A stretch of 64,000 bases of DNA from Desulfolutivibrio sulfodismutans DSM 3696. Its GTDB lineage: Bacteria > Desulfobacterota > Desulfovibrionia > Desulfovibrionales > Desulfovibrionaceae. Of this stretch, positions 1-8,858 are shown piece by piece. The stretch is taken from the NCBI RefSeq assembly GCF_013376455.1, contig NZ_CP045504.1, forward strand, positions 558,001-622,000, in the 5' to 3' direction. Every line of letters starts with the position of its first letter. Position 1 is the first letter of the stretch. Under the pieces are notes generated by a model that saw only the letters and a list, made by a program, of their open reading frames with translations, was not told where the DNA came from and made no database searches. The translations under genes were made by a program, and so were the position numbers.

Positions 1-1
1 C

Positions 2-235
2 AACGGACTGAAAACCGTGGTTCTGTCCCACTTCCTGGAAACCCTTGGCGACGTGCACCGGTATTACATGCGGTTCGAGGCGCGCTCGGCCCGGGTGTGG
101 ATTCTGGCCGAATGCCTGGGCTACGCCCTGGCCATCTGCCGGGCGCTTTTGGCCGAACGCGGGGACTGCTTCCTGAACTTGAGCGCGTCCGGCGAGACCT
201 GCCGGGTCGTGGAACCGGAAGGGAGGGCGTCATGA
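2..235 (+). CDS. Phage protein, 5' end outside the window
   Basis: An open frame runs in from the left window edge and ends at 235, so only the C-terminal 77 residues are seen. They include a hydrophobic helix-rich stretch (WILAECLGYALAIC). The stop overlaps the ATG of the next gene (ATGA), as in most of this phage's late genes. The position two genes before the BRO protein and the tape measure would suit a tail completion or assembly protein, but no family is recognised. Confidence 0.55.
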   Translation, partial: NGLKTVVLSHFLETLGDVHRYYMRFEARSARVWILAECLGYALAICRALLAERGDCFLNLSASGETCRVVEPEGRAS

Positions 236-495
236 AGCGCGACACCATCCAGGTTCCGGCCGCCACCCTCACGGACGCGGCCTCGGCCGTCGCCGGGCAC
301 ACCTTCGCCCTGGAGGCCCTGGCCACCATGCTGGATTGCGTGGCCGACACCCGGCCCCAGGACACCCTTGTGGACTGCGCGTTCGGGGCGGGGACCATTT
401 TGCGGAGTCTGGCCCGGGACGTGCGGGGGGTCGGCGACGACCTCCACGGGCTGGCGTATCCAACGGGATTTTCAAAACTGGAGGTGGTGAAGTGA
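232..495 (+). CDS. Small phage protein of unknown function
   Basis: An 87-residue protein starting at an ATG that overlaps the previous stop and ending in a GTGA overlap with the next gene. The N-terminal half is Ala/Thr/Leu-rich and likely helical; the C-terminal half is Gly-rich with two short hydrophobic runs. Immediately before the tape measure one expects tail-assembly chaperones (the lambda gpG/gpGT position), but no slippery frameshift site was noticed, so that role is only a guess. Confidence 0.5.
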   Translation: MKRDTIQVPAATLTDAASAVAGHTFALEALATMLDCVADTRPQDTLVDCAFGAGTILRSLARDVRGVGDDLHGLAYPTGFSKLEVVK

Positions 496-1268
496 ACGCG
501 GTGCAGCCTTTTTACTTCGACGGCCACGAGGTGCGCACGGTCCTGGACGAACGGGGAGAGCCCTGGTTCGTGGCCAAGGACGTGTGCCGGGTGTTGGATT
601 TGGGGAACGTGACCGAGTCCGCGCGTGGATTGGATGAGGACGAAAGAGGTTTCTTCAGAAATCCTGAACAAACCCCCGAGGGCGGAAACCCGAACATGCT
701 CACCATCTCCGAGTCCGGTCTGTACGGCCTGATCTTTCGGAGCCGCAAGCCCGAGGCCCGGGCGTTCCGGAAGTGGGTGACCGGGACGGTGCTCCCGGCC
801 ATCCGCAAGACCGGGCGCTTCATGCCCGGCGAATCCGTGGTTGTGGAACTGCCCCGGCGGGTGCGGGCCATGCGCCCCCACATCCGGGTGGCGGTCCTGT
901 CCGGAGCGGTGCAGGCCGCCAAGATGGGCAATCTCGGGTCCGACGACATCTATTTTCATCTCCGCACGCTGTTCGAGATCATCGCTGGCCCGGACCAGAT
1001 CGAGGAACGCCTTGAAGGGGCGCAACGCGCCGTGCGCTGGGAGCGCCACTTCGAGGACTGGGCCGAGGAATGCATCGAGAAGAGCAAAGGAAGTGTCGTC
1101 GGGGCGCAAGACTTATACGAGTCTTTTTTAGGTTACTGCAAAGCACAACTTGGAGTGGAAGGCCCTTCACAACGCCGGTTCGGTTCCTGGCTGGGACAGA
1201 GGTTCTACCGGGAAAAGAAACACAACGTGCGCTACTTCGGGTTGCGGTTGCGCGACATAGATGGGTAG
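492..1268 (+). CDS. BRO-N domain protein with a D5/P4-primase-type C-terminal domain
   Basis: A 258-residue protein with a GTG start overlapping the previous stop. Residues about 1-115 match the BRO-N (antirepressor-type) domain: FDGHEVRTVLDERGEPWFVAKDVC, then a SESGLYGLIFRSRKPEA segment and FRKWVTGTVLPAIRKTG. Residues about 200-255 (KGSVVGAQDLYESF, then RFGSWLGQRF) resemble the winged-helix end of P4/D5-type primase-helicases. BRO-N proteins commonly act as antirepressors or DNA-binding proteins. Its place between late tail genes is unusual for an antirepressor. The domain calls come from motif resemblance only. Confidence 0.8.
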   Translation: MNAVQPFYFDGHEVRTVLDERGEPWFVAKDVCRVLDLGNVTESARGLDEDERGFFRNPEQTPEGGNPNMLTISESGLYGLIFRSRKPEARAFRKWVTGTVLPAIRKTGRFMPGESVVVELPRRVRAMRPHIRVAVLSGAVQAAKMGNLGSDDIYFHLRTLFEIIAGPDQIEERLEGAQRAVRWERHFEDWAEECIEKSKGSVVGAQDLYESFLGYCKAQLGVEGPSQRRFGSWLGQRFYREKKHNVRYFGLRLRDIDG

Positions 1269-1286
1269 CACAAAGGGAGACGGCTG

Positions 1287-4200
1287 ATGGCCTCCAATAT
1301 CTTGGATATCAAGATCAAGGCGGAGACTGACGAAGCCCAGGCCAAGCTGGAGCACCTGGGACAGGTCATCAAAAAAGGCCTGGCCCAGGAGGGGCTGGCC
1401 GCGCTGGAGTCCATGTCCACCCGGGTCGAGCAGGCGTTTGCCGGGATCGAGCTGGAGGGCGTGCGGCGCGTGGGTGCGGTGCAGAAGGCCTTTTCCGAAC
1501 TGGGCGTGCTGTCCACGGACAAGGTCCGGGCCCAGATCCAGCAGATCATCGCCAGCTACCGGACCCTGTCCGAGTCCGGCGAGGTATCGGCCCGCGACCT
1601 GGAGACGGCGCACGCATCCATGGTGGCCAAGATTCAGGCTGTGAGCGCGGCCTACCGCGAGTCCGGAGCGGCCGCCAAGTCCGGCATGACCGAGGCCGGG
1701 GCGGCCACCGCCACGGGCATGGCCGAGGCCGAGGCCGCGATCCTGTCCACAGACACGGCTCTGGCCACCCTTGGGGTGCGTTCCGCCGCCCAGGTCAAGG
1801 ACAAGATCCAGGAGCTGGTTGCGGCCTACCGGGCGCTGCGGGACTCCGGGGAGCTGTCCGGCCGCGACCTGGCCGCCGCGCATGCGGCCATGGTCACCAA
1901 GATCCAGGCCGTGAGCGCGGCCTACCGGAGCACGGGCGGCGCGGCCAAGTCCGGGATGGCCGAGGCCGAGGCCGCGACCCGGGCCACGGACAAGGCCCTG
2001 GCGTCGCTTGGCGTGCAGTCCGGGGCGCAGGTCAAGGCCCGCATCCAGGAGTTGATCACATCCTACCGGACCCTGCGCGACTCCGGGACCATGTCCACCC
2101 GGGATCTGGCTGTCGCCAAAACCGCCCTGACCGCCAAACTCCAGCAACTGGCCCAGGGATATCGCAATGCAGGGCAGCAGCAGCGTGGCCTGTCGTCGGA
2201 GATGGGGCGCGCGCCGGGGCTGATCCAGAACGTGGACGCCCGCCTGAAAAACCTGTTGCAGACCTACCTGGGGCTGTACGCAGCCCAAAAGATTTTCACC
2301 GGCATCGTCACGGCCTACAAAAATGCCGAGACGGCCAGTTTCAACCTGGAGTCGGCGGTCAAGTCCGCCAGCCGGGAGTTTTCCCAGACCGGCGGCATCG
2401 ACCGCTGGCGGGCCGCGATTGGGCAGATGCGGCAGGAGTTGGTGATCTATTCCGAGTCCGACCTGACGGCGGCGGCGGCCAAAACGATCAACATGACCAA
2501 GCGGCTGGGGCTGTCCGCCGACCAGATGGAGGTGGTCATGCGCCGCACGGCGGACATCGCGGCCGGGAAAATGCCCCTGGCCGACGCCATCGAGCGCGTC
2601 ACGGCGGCGATCAGAGGTGAGTCCGAGGCCTCGGAAATGCTGGGGCTGACGCTCAACGAATCCCACGTCAAGGAACGATATGAGGAACTGTATCAGGTGC
2701 AGGGCCGGGCCTGGTCAAGCCTGACCGAGTTGGAGAAGGCCCAGATACGTTACAACGTGTTGCTGGAGCAGACCCAGGCGGACATCGGCAAGGCGCGGGA
2801 CAGCGCCAACACCTACGCCGGGGCGCTCAAGTACATCACGTCCGTGCTCGAAGACACGGTGGCCAAGAACGAAAGTCTGGCCGAGGCCATGGTCACGCTT
2901 GGCGATTATTTCCGAAACAACGCCAGCGAGGTTGCCGCCCTGGCCACGGCGCTGGTGGAGATAGCCGCCGCTGTGGTCAAGTTCACGGTCGAATACAAAG
3001 AGATCGTTGCGCTCGCGGGCGTATCGTACATCGCGGCCAAGGGCATCGCCACCGTCACCACCGCAGTCACCGGGTTGGCAGGCATGGTCAAGCTGATCCA
3101 GGGCACCAAGCTGTTGGCCACCCTGGCCTCCTGGTCCAGCGGTTTTGTGGGGCTGGCCGCGTCCATGGCCCGGCTGCCCGCTCTGGGGGCGGCGGTGGGA
3201 GCCATTTTTTCGCCTACGGGGCTGCTTATAGGGGGCGTCGCGGCCGCCGGTGTCTCTCTGTATTATTTGATCGACGCCATGATGGAGACGAACGACGCAA
3301 GCGAAGAGATGGCGAAAACGCATGCTTTAAACGCGAAAGAGGTGGACGACTTAATAGCAAAATACGGTGGGCTTTCGGAAAGCTTCGCCACCGCGTTCGA
3401 AAAACTCATGGCGCAGGAACAGCAGACAGCCATGACGGCGGCGGAATTCAAGGTTCTGTCCGACCGCGTGCGGGATATGGGAGCGGCCCACGCCGAGGCC
3501 GAGAAGCTGATCGGCGGGCTGATGGACGCCCAGATCAAGCTGGCCGAGGCCATGGCCCAATCTGATGCCGGGGCCCTGGTGGCTGGGGTGGCCACGGCGC
3601 GCAAGAAAAAGGATCTGCTTGTTTCGCTGGCAAACGACACTTTCGCGGCGCAGCAAGAACTTTTGTCCAAGGCCGTTTACGACGAGGCGGCCAAGGGCGA
3701 AATCAGCAAGGAAATCGCGAAGTCGCGCAAAGAAGCCTACGTCCGGGCCTGGCAGGAATACCTGGACCGCCTGGGCCAGGACGTGGACAAGGCCATCGCC
3801 ATTGAGGCCAAATACGCCCAGGAGATCGAGAAGGTCCGGACCAGCGGCGAGGACAAGCTGCGCGAGATCCGGCGCAAGGGGATGACCGAGGCCCAGGCCT
3901 ACCTGGATCGGCAGAAACAGGCGTCCGACCTGTTGTTTGCGGCGGAAATGGAGCGGGCCAAGGGCACGGCGGACGGGTTTGCCAAGGCCAACGAGCTGGC
4001 GGCCAAGGCTATCCCCCTCTACGAAGGGCTGGCCACGGCGAGCAAGGAGAGCGGCGTCTCGCAACAAGAGGCCATTTCCATCGCCGAGGCCGGCGTCCGC
4101 CGGGCCCTGGACATCCAGGTGCAATCCCTGGAGGCCCTCAAGACGGCTGGCCAGCAACTGCGCACCGAGATGCAAAGCGGCGTGGCCGACGCCCAGGCGG

Positions 4201-6194
4201 AGCTGGAAAAGCTCAAATCCTCCAGTAAAATTGATGTGGTGTTTGAGCCGGACACCGCCTTGCTGGACAAGTTGATCGACCGTCTGAACGGCACGACAGC
4301 CACCCCCACGGCCACGGTCCAGGCCAACACCACGCGAGTGGATTCGGAACTGGAACGCTTAAACGGCATTCGGACCACCAGCGGACACACCGTCGATCCA
4401 AATACGCAGGCGGCCGAGGAGGCCATCGCCGAGCTCAAGCGCCCCACGTCCTCCGAGCACACCATCAATCTGACGGTCAAGGGGTCCGGCGATTTCAAGG
4501 TCGTGCCCACCGATTCCGAGGTGGAGGCCTATGCCACGGGCGGCCCGGTTTTCCGGCGGCTCCCGGCGCCGTTCATCCCCGGCGACGGACGCAAAGACGA
4601 TGTTCCCGCGATGCTCATGCGCGGGGAGTTCGTGGTTCGCAAGGACGCGGTGAAACGCTACGGCGTGGACCTGCTCCACGCGCTGAATTCCGGGCAATTG
4701 CCGGTCCCGAAATTCGCGTCCGGCGGATTGGTCGGCGGGCTGGCTGGCGGCATCGCCGATCTGGCCCGGATGCTGCGCCGATCCGTGGGCATCCCGGAGC
4801 CGCAGCCCCGGCCGCGCAGCCTGTCGCCGCTTGGGCTGTCGGCCGTGTCGCGATTCGAGGGCATCCACGACGCGGCGGTCACGAAATTCGCGTCCGGCGG
4901 CAGCCTGGACGAGGAGCTGGCGGACATCGCCCTGACCCGGGCCAGGACGCAGGAGGATTACGACCTGGCCGTCACCCGGGCGCGCGCCGACGGGGACGAG
5001 GATTTGGCCGACAGCCTGGCCGACGAGCAAGAGAAAATTGACGAAATTGCGGAGAAACTCCAGGAGGCGTTGCAGGAACTTCAGTCCGAATACGAGGAGT
5101 TGGTGGCCGAGGCCGAGGAGGTCCGGGCCGAGACGCTGGCCGAGCTGTACGAAACTAAACAGGCTTACGACGAGGAGCGGAAAACGAAATTGGAGTCGCT
5201 CAAGGCCGCGCTTGCCGAGGCGAAAAAGGGGAGCGGAGAGAACAGTTCCGGCGTGTATCCGATTTTTACGAAATATTCCACTGGGGTACTGACCCGTAGC
5301 GTGATGACCTTTGGCCGTACCGCGACGACGCCAGGGGCGAATTCCGGTGCGAAAAAAGCGGTCATGGAGGCCCAGGCCGCGTACGACGCCGAGAAAAACA
5401 GCACCGAGCCCAACAAAAAAATGGTCGAGTTTTTGGCCGGGCAGGTCAACGCCGGGACCGAATTCCAGACCGCCGTGAACGCCGCCAAGGCGGCACTCGA
5501 CGAGTCCAAGGCCGAATCCGAGGCCGAGGCCGCCGCCGACACCTCCGAGGCCCGGGCCGACGGCGAGGCCGAGCGCGCCGACATCCAGAAAAGCCTGGAC
5601 GAAAAGCTGGCCGACCTGCTGCTGGACTACAACCGGACCATGGAGGATTTGAGCATCCGCGAGGGCCGGGCCAGGGCCAATGCCGACGAGGACAAGCAGT
5701 ACAGCGTCAGTGGATTTTCCCAGTGGTTGGCCGAGGGCGGGCCGGTGGGCCTGCCGATCCGGCGCATGGAGGCGGCGATAAATCGGATGGCCGCGCGGGT
5801 CCGCAGATTTGCCGAGGGCGGCATCGTGCCCCTGGCCGAGGGCGCGCGGCGCGGCGTGGACAGCGTCCCGGCGCTCCTGGCCCCGGATGAGGGCGTGCTC
5901 AAGGCGTCGACGATGCACCGGCTCGGGAGCGGGGCGTTCAACGCGCTCAACAGTTGGGACATGGACTTGTTCCTGGACAGCCTGCGCGTGCACCGTTTTG
6001 CCGAGGGCGGCGTGGTGCCCGGCGGCGACCTGGCCACGTCCCTGCCCGACACCCCCCGGCGCGCCAGCGGCGAGGAATTTTCCGCCACGATCAATCTCCA
6101 GATGGGCGGCCAGACCTTCCCCACCCACACCAGCCGCGACACGATCACGGCCTTTATGCGCGAACTCAAAAAACACGGGGCCAACATCCGATGA
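1287..6194 (+). CDS. Phage tail tape measure protein
   Basis: A 1,635-residue protein, by far the longest in the prophage, starting 18 nt after the previous stop with GGGAGA upstream. Residues about 65-300 hold three direct repeats of 79-90 residues. Long Ala/Glu/Lys-rich coiled-coil runs follow, interrupted by hydrophobic segments around residues 560-680. The C-terminal half has several copies of the FA(T/E)GG..P...DSVPA(M/L)L motif typical of tape measures (residues about 1085, 1515 and 1570). The protein sets tail length and helps DNA entry; at about 0.15 nm per residue it predicts a tail near 245 nm. A closely spaced tail cluster follows. Confidence 0.93.
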   Translation: MASNILDIKIKAETDEAQAKLEHLGQVIKKGLAQEGLAALESMSTRVEQAFAGIELEGVRRVGAVQKAFSELGVLSTDKVRAQIQQIIASYRTLSESGEVSARDLETAHASMVAKIQAVSAAYRESGAAAKSGMTEAGAATATGMAEAEAAILSTDTALATLGVRSAAQVKDKIQELVAAYRALRDSGELSGRDLAAAHAAMVTKIQAVSAAYRSTGGAAKSGMAEAEAATRATDKALASLGVQSGAQVKARIQELITSYRTLRDSGTMSTRDLAVAKTALTAKLQQLAQGYRNAGQQQRGLSSEMGRAPGLIQNVDARLKNLLQTYLGLYAAQKIFTGIVTAYKNAETASFNLESAVKSASREFSQTGGIDRWRAAIGQMRQELVIYSESDLTAAAAKTINMTKRLGLSADQMEVVMRRTADIAAGKMPLADAIERVTAAIRGESEASEMLGLTLNESHVKERYEELYQVQGRAWSSLTELEKAQIRYNVLLEQTQADIGKARDSANTYAGALKYITSVLEDTVAKNESLAEAMVTLGDYFRNNASEVAALATALVEIAAAVVKFTVEYKEIVALAGVSYIAAKGIATVTTAVTGLAGMVKLIQGTKLLATLASWSSGFVGLAASMARLPALGAAVGAIFSPTGLLIGGVAAAGVSLYYLIDAMMETNDASEEMAKTHALNAKEVDDLIAKYGGLSESFATAFEKLMAQEQQTAMTAAEFKVLSDRVRDMGAAHAEAEKLIGGLMDAQIKLAEAMAQSDAGALVAGVATARKKKDLLVSLANDTFAAQQELLSKAVYDEAAKGEISKEIAKSRKEAYVRAWQEYLDRLGQDVDKAIAIEAKYAQEIEKVRTSGEDKLREIRRKGMTEAQAYLDRQKQASDLLFAAEMERAKGTADGFAKANELAAKAIPLYEGLATASKESGVSQQEAISIAEAGVRRALDIQVQSLEALKTAGQQLRTEMQSGVADAQAELEKLKSSSKIDVVFEPDTALLDKLIDRLNGTTATPTATVQANTTRVDSELERLNGIRTTSGHTVDPNTQAAEEAIAELKRPTSSEHTINLTVKGSGDFKVVPTDSEVEAYATGGPVFRRLPAPFIPGDGRKDDVPAMLMRGEFVVRKDAVKRYGVDLLHALNSGQLPVPKFASGGLVGGLAGGIADLARMLRRSVGIPEPQPRPRSLSPLGLSAVSRFEGIHDAAVTKFASGGSLDEELADIALTRARTQEDYDLAVTRARADGDEDLADSLADEQEKIDEIAEKLQEALQELQSEYEELVAEAEEVRAETLAELYETKQAYDEERKTKLESLKAALAEAKKGSGENSSGVYPIFTKYSTGVLTRSVMTFGRTATTPGANSGAKKAVMEAQAAYDAEKNSTEPNKKMVEFLAGQVNAGTEFQTAVNAAKAALDESKAESEAEAAADTSEARADGEAERADIQKSLDEKLADLLLDYNRTMEDLSIREGRARANADEDKQYSVSGFSQWLAEGGPVGLPIRRMEAAINRMAARVRRFAEGGIVPLAEGARRGVDSVPALLAPDEGVLKASTMHRLGSGAFNALNSWDMDLFLDSLRVHRFAEGGVVPGGDLATSLPDTPRRASGEEFSATINLQMGGQTFPTHTSRDTITAFMRELKKHGANIR
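1479..2186 (+). repeat. Three tandem coding repeats in the tape measure N-terminus
   Basis: Three units built around LGV-x-S-x(4)-V-x(3)-IQ, then SYR-L--SG--S-RDL, then AK-QAVSAAYR recur at residues about 72, 162 and 241 (spacing 90 and 79). Units 1 and 2 share AKIQAVSAAYR-like segments almost exactly; unit 3 has diverged. This is recent internal duplication that would lengthen the tail. Confidence 0.85.
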
Positions 6195-6571
6195 GCATCA
6201 CCCTCTCCGGCCTCACGCTCCCGCCGGATCTGATCTGGTCCAACGAATTCGCCGCCGCGCTGGTCGGCCGCACCAGCCGCCGGACCATCGGCGGCGGGCT
6301 GGTCATCCAGGACACCGGCCTGTCCGGCGGCCGCCCGATTGACCTCACCGGAGAGGACGGCTGGTGCCTGCGGCCGGTGGTCGAAACGCTTTTTGCCTGG
6401 GCGTCCACGCCGGGCTGGACCGGCACGCTCACCCTACACGACGGCCGGACGTTTGCCGTGCGGTTCCGGTTCGGGGACGAGGCCCCGGTCACGGCCACGA
6501 TGATCCGCGACGAGGCCGATCCGGACGCCACGACGCTTTACAATCTCAATCTGCGGATGGAGACGGTCTAG
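6191..6571 (+). CDS. Small phage tail protein downstream of the tape measure
   Basis: A 126-residue protein whose ATG overlaps the tape-measure stop. It reads like a compact beta-rich tail component: LTGEDGWCLRPVVETLFAW, then a beta-hairpin segment GTLTLHDGRTFAVRFRF. The location directly after the tape measure is where distal-tail or minor-tail proteins are encoded in siphoviruses. No specific family is recognised with certainty. Confidence 0.75.
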   Translation: MSITLSGLTLPPDLIWSNEFAAALVGRTSRRTIGGGLVIQDTGLSGGRPIDLTGEDGWCLRPVVETLFAWASTPGWTGTLTLHDGRTFAVRFRFGDEAPVTATMIRDEADPDATTLYNLNLRMETV

Positions 6572-6573
6572 CC

Positions 6574-7434
6574 ATGCCCGCCAAGGCGTCGCTACGTCTG
6601 GACTTCGGGTCCGATACCTGCCCCGGGGCGCTATTTGAAATGCCCGAGCAGGCCGTGGACCCGGGCGAGCTGATGACGCTGCGCATTTGGGCCGCCACCG
6701 AGGCCATGCTCGACGGCTACGAGCTGCGCCAGGGGTTGCAGTCGCTGGGGCTGGGCGAGCGGGTGGACTATCCCGGCCAGGTGACGTGCAAATATTTTGA
6801 TTGGGCGGGCGAAAATACCGCCCAGCAGTTTACCTTCCCCGTCTCGCGCATCACCCGGGTGACCGCGTTCGCGCCGCTTTTGTGCGTGGTCGGCGACGAG
6901 TTGGTCACGGTCGCGCCCCAGGGCCACGACGTGACGGATAAATTCGTCCGCGTCGGTCACTCCTGCCTGGCGCCGATCCTGGGCCAGTTCCCCGGGCCGC
7001 TTTACGGCACCACCCACGCCGTGGCCGAGCGGCCGCCCTACGCCCGGGAATGGGCCTGGACCGCGCCCAGCGACCCGACCGGGGCGCAGTGGTTTTTCCT
7101 GTACCGGGGTGGCGTGCTCAAGCGCCGGTTTTCGCTGGCCCTGTCCGACGAGCCCGAGGACGCATCCATCAAATATGTGGATTGCAAAATCCGAGTGATC
7201 GACGCCGACACCGCCGGGGCCGTGCTCGGGGCGCAGGTCTACATCGAGATCGGCGAGGACTACGTGGATCTGGGCCTGACCGATGACCGCTACGGCTTCG
7301 TCAAGGTTTTCAATATCTTGTCCGGTGAATACCGGGTGGTGGTGGAGAAGGACGGCTACGAATCGAACGCCGAGATGATCACCATCACCCCGGACGGCGA
7401 CGAGGTCCGGGTGCAAATCGAGGTGGCCGCCTGA
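6574..7434 (+). CDS. Phage tail protein with a C-terminal carboxypeptidase-regulatory-like beta domain
   Basis: A 286-residue protein beginning MPAKASLRLDF. Residues 1-195 are paralogous to the next gene: shared MPAKASL start, (S/A)VDPGE, a YxLRQGxQxLG motif, and a WFFL-R-GVL-- segment. Residues about 200-286 form a beta-sandwich-like domain (IRVIDADTAGAVLGAQVYI to GEYRVVVEKDGYES), as in CarboxypepD_reg/PEGA-type adhesive modules. It is probably a tail-tip component. The gene ends in a TGATG overlap with its paralogue. Confidence 0.75.
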   Translation: MPAKASLRLDFGSDTCPGALFEMPEQAVDPGELMTLRIWAATEAMLDGYELRQGLQSLGLGERVDYPGQVTCKYFDWAGENTAQQFTFPVSRITRVTAFAPLLCVVGDELVTVAPQGHDVTDKFVRVGHSCLAPILGQFPGPLYGTTHAVAERPPYAREWAWTAPSDPTGAQWFFLYRGGVLKRRFSLALSDEPEDASIKYVDCKIRVIDADTAGAVLGAQVYIEIGEDYVDLGLTDDRYGFVKVFNILSGEYRVVVEKDGYESNAEMITITPDGDEVRVQIEVAA

Positions 7435-8357
7435 TGCCAGCCAAGGCCTCGCTCACACTCACATTTTCGGCCCGGGCTATGGATTGCGCCGGGGTCAAAA
7501 TCGACATCCCGTCCGAGTCCGTGGACCCGGGCGAGGTGGTGCGCGTGGTCCTGTGGGGCGGCGCGGCCGACGATCTGGACGGCTACACCCTGCGCCAGGG
7601 CGCGCAAAACCTGGGGGCCGGGACCGTCGAGTCGCATCCCGGACAGACCGAGGTCAAGTTTTTCGAGCTGGCCGGGACGTTTGCGCCGCTGAAATTTGAC
7701 TGGCCGGTGGCCAGCCTGGTGTCCGTGCACGCGCATAGCGGCGTGATGGCAGAGACAGCGGAGGGCATCAGGTGTGTGGCCATGCCCGGCGGCAACTTGC
7801 GCCATTTTTTCGGCCGCACCGGCGCGCGCTGCCTGACCTCCACCACGGGCGCGCCCAAGATGTACGGCACGATCCGGGCCGAGGCCACGCGCTCGCCGCA
7901 CTGCCGGGTCTGGGAATGGACCGTGCCCCAGGTGCCGGACATGGATTTTTCCGGCGACGGCTGCCCGGCGGCGTCGCAGCGCGACGACGGCGACAGCGTG
8001 CAATGCTGGTTTTTCCTGTCGCGGTACGGCGTGCTGCAGGAAGAGTTTTCGGTCGAGCTGTCGGCCTACCGGGTCAAGGACAAATTGTGCGGCGCGGCGT
8101 CGGACCTCCTGTCGTTTATCTGGGAGCCGAGCCGAAAATGCTCTGGGTGGTACCGGGCCTGCCAGCTCCACGAGCAGGCCCACGCCTCGGACGTGCTCTA
8201 CGTCCCGGACGACGCCCGGCCCGGCAACGATCTGGCTGGCGGGGCTGCGGCAGGCACCAACGGCGACCAGCAATCCAGCGTCCTGCCCTGGCTGCTGCAC
8301 GGTGTGACGCCCCAGCAGGACGTGATTGAGTTCACGGGGATGCGCTATGATTGGTGA
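7434..8357 (+). CDS. Phage tail protein, paralogue of the preceding gene, with a C-terminal Cys/HEXXH segment
   Basis: A 307-residue protein. The first about 200 residues match the preceding protein (MPAKASLTL, ESVDPGE, YTLRQGAQNLG, WFFLSRYGVLQEEFS). The C-terminus is different: residues about 220-260 contain CGAASDLL, CSGWYRACQLHEQAHASDV, that is C-x(4)-YRACQL followed by HEQAH, an HEXXH sequence at residues 246-250. HEXXH is the zincin metalloprotease signature, but the short motif alone is not proof. A tail-borne peptidase or a structural zinc site are both possible. Confidence 0.7.
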   Translation: MPAKASLTLTFSARAMDCAGVKIDIPSESVDPGEVVRVVLWGGAADDLDGYTLRQGAQNLGAGTVESHPGQTEVKFFELAGTFAPLKFDWPVASLVSVHAHSGVMAETAEGIRCVAMPGGNLRHFFGRTGARCLTSTTGAPKMYGTIRAEATRSPHCRVWEWTVPQVPDMDFSGDGCPAASQRDDGDSVQCWFFLSRYGVLQEEFSVELSAYRVKDKLCGAASDLLSFIWEPSRKCSGWYRACQLHEQAHASDVLYVPDDARPGNDLAGGAAAGTNGDQQSSVLPWLLHGVTPQQDVIEFTGMRYDW

Positions 8358-8850
8358 TCCGATATCTTTGACGCAATATCTGCGCGATTCCTCGCCGTCG
8401 GTCTACAACCGGACGGAACGCACGGTTTTTTTGGTGCTGGCCTATCCGGACACTGCGGCCGGGCTGTATTTTCGATGCGAGATTTTTGAGTTCAGCACGT
8501 TGTCCAGCGCCATGCCGACGCTGGAACTGCTGGCCTATCCCGGCCTGCCGCAGTTTTTTGACGTGCTCACCCGGGCAGAATTGGCCTCGCTGTGCGTCCT
8601 GACCTTCCGCATCGCGGCGGACAAAACGGTTAAAATCCGGCGCAACGGGATCGTGCGTTTTGCCAACACGTTTACCGGGGATTTCGACCCGGACGCCAGC
8701 TACGGCCGGGAATTCCGCGTCGTGTCCGGGGTCGGCCAGACCGGCGAGACGGCCCAGCTCGGGGAGTGGATCGTGTTCGACACGGCCCTGCCCGACGCCG
8801 AGTGCGGCAAAATCGAAAACTACCTGATGCACAAATTCGGCATCGTCTAG
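8347..8850 (+). CDS. Phage tail-region protein, LamG/ConA-like fold possible
   Basis: A 167-residue protein. The ATG at 8347 lies 11 nt inside the preceding gene and has GGGG upstream. Segments such as TVFLVLAYPDTAAG, TFRIAADKTVKIRRNG and GEWIVFDTALPDAECGKIENYLMHKFGI look like a concanavalin/LamG-type beta-jellyroll; the ending (KIENYLMHKFGI) is typical of such phage or cell-surface proteins. It is followed by AGGAGG for the next gene. The assignment is tentative. Confidence 0.7.
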   Translation: MIGDPISLTQYLRDSSPSVYNRTERTVFLVLAYPDTAAGLYFRCEIFEFSTLSSAMPTLELLAYPGLPQFFDVLTRAELASLCVLTFRIAADKTVKIRRNGIVRFANTFTGDFDPDASYGREFRVVSGVGQTGETAQLGEWIVFDTALPDAECGKIENYLMHKFGIV

Positions 8851-8858
8851 GAGGCGTC

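Noticed and set aside
4359-6176. Long minus-strand frame in the tape measure
   Set aside because: GC-rich antisense shadow of a gene with clear tape-measure motifs; composition His/Gly/Arg-rich without domains.
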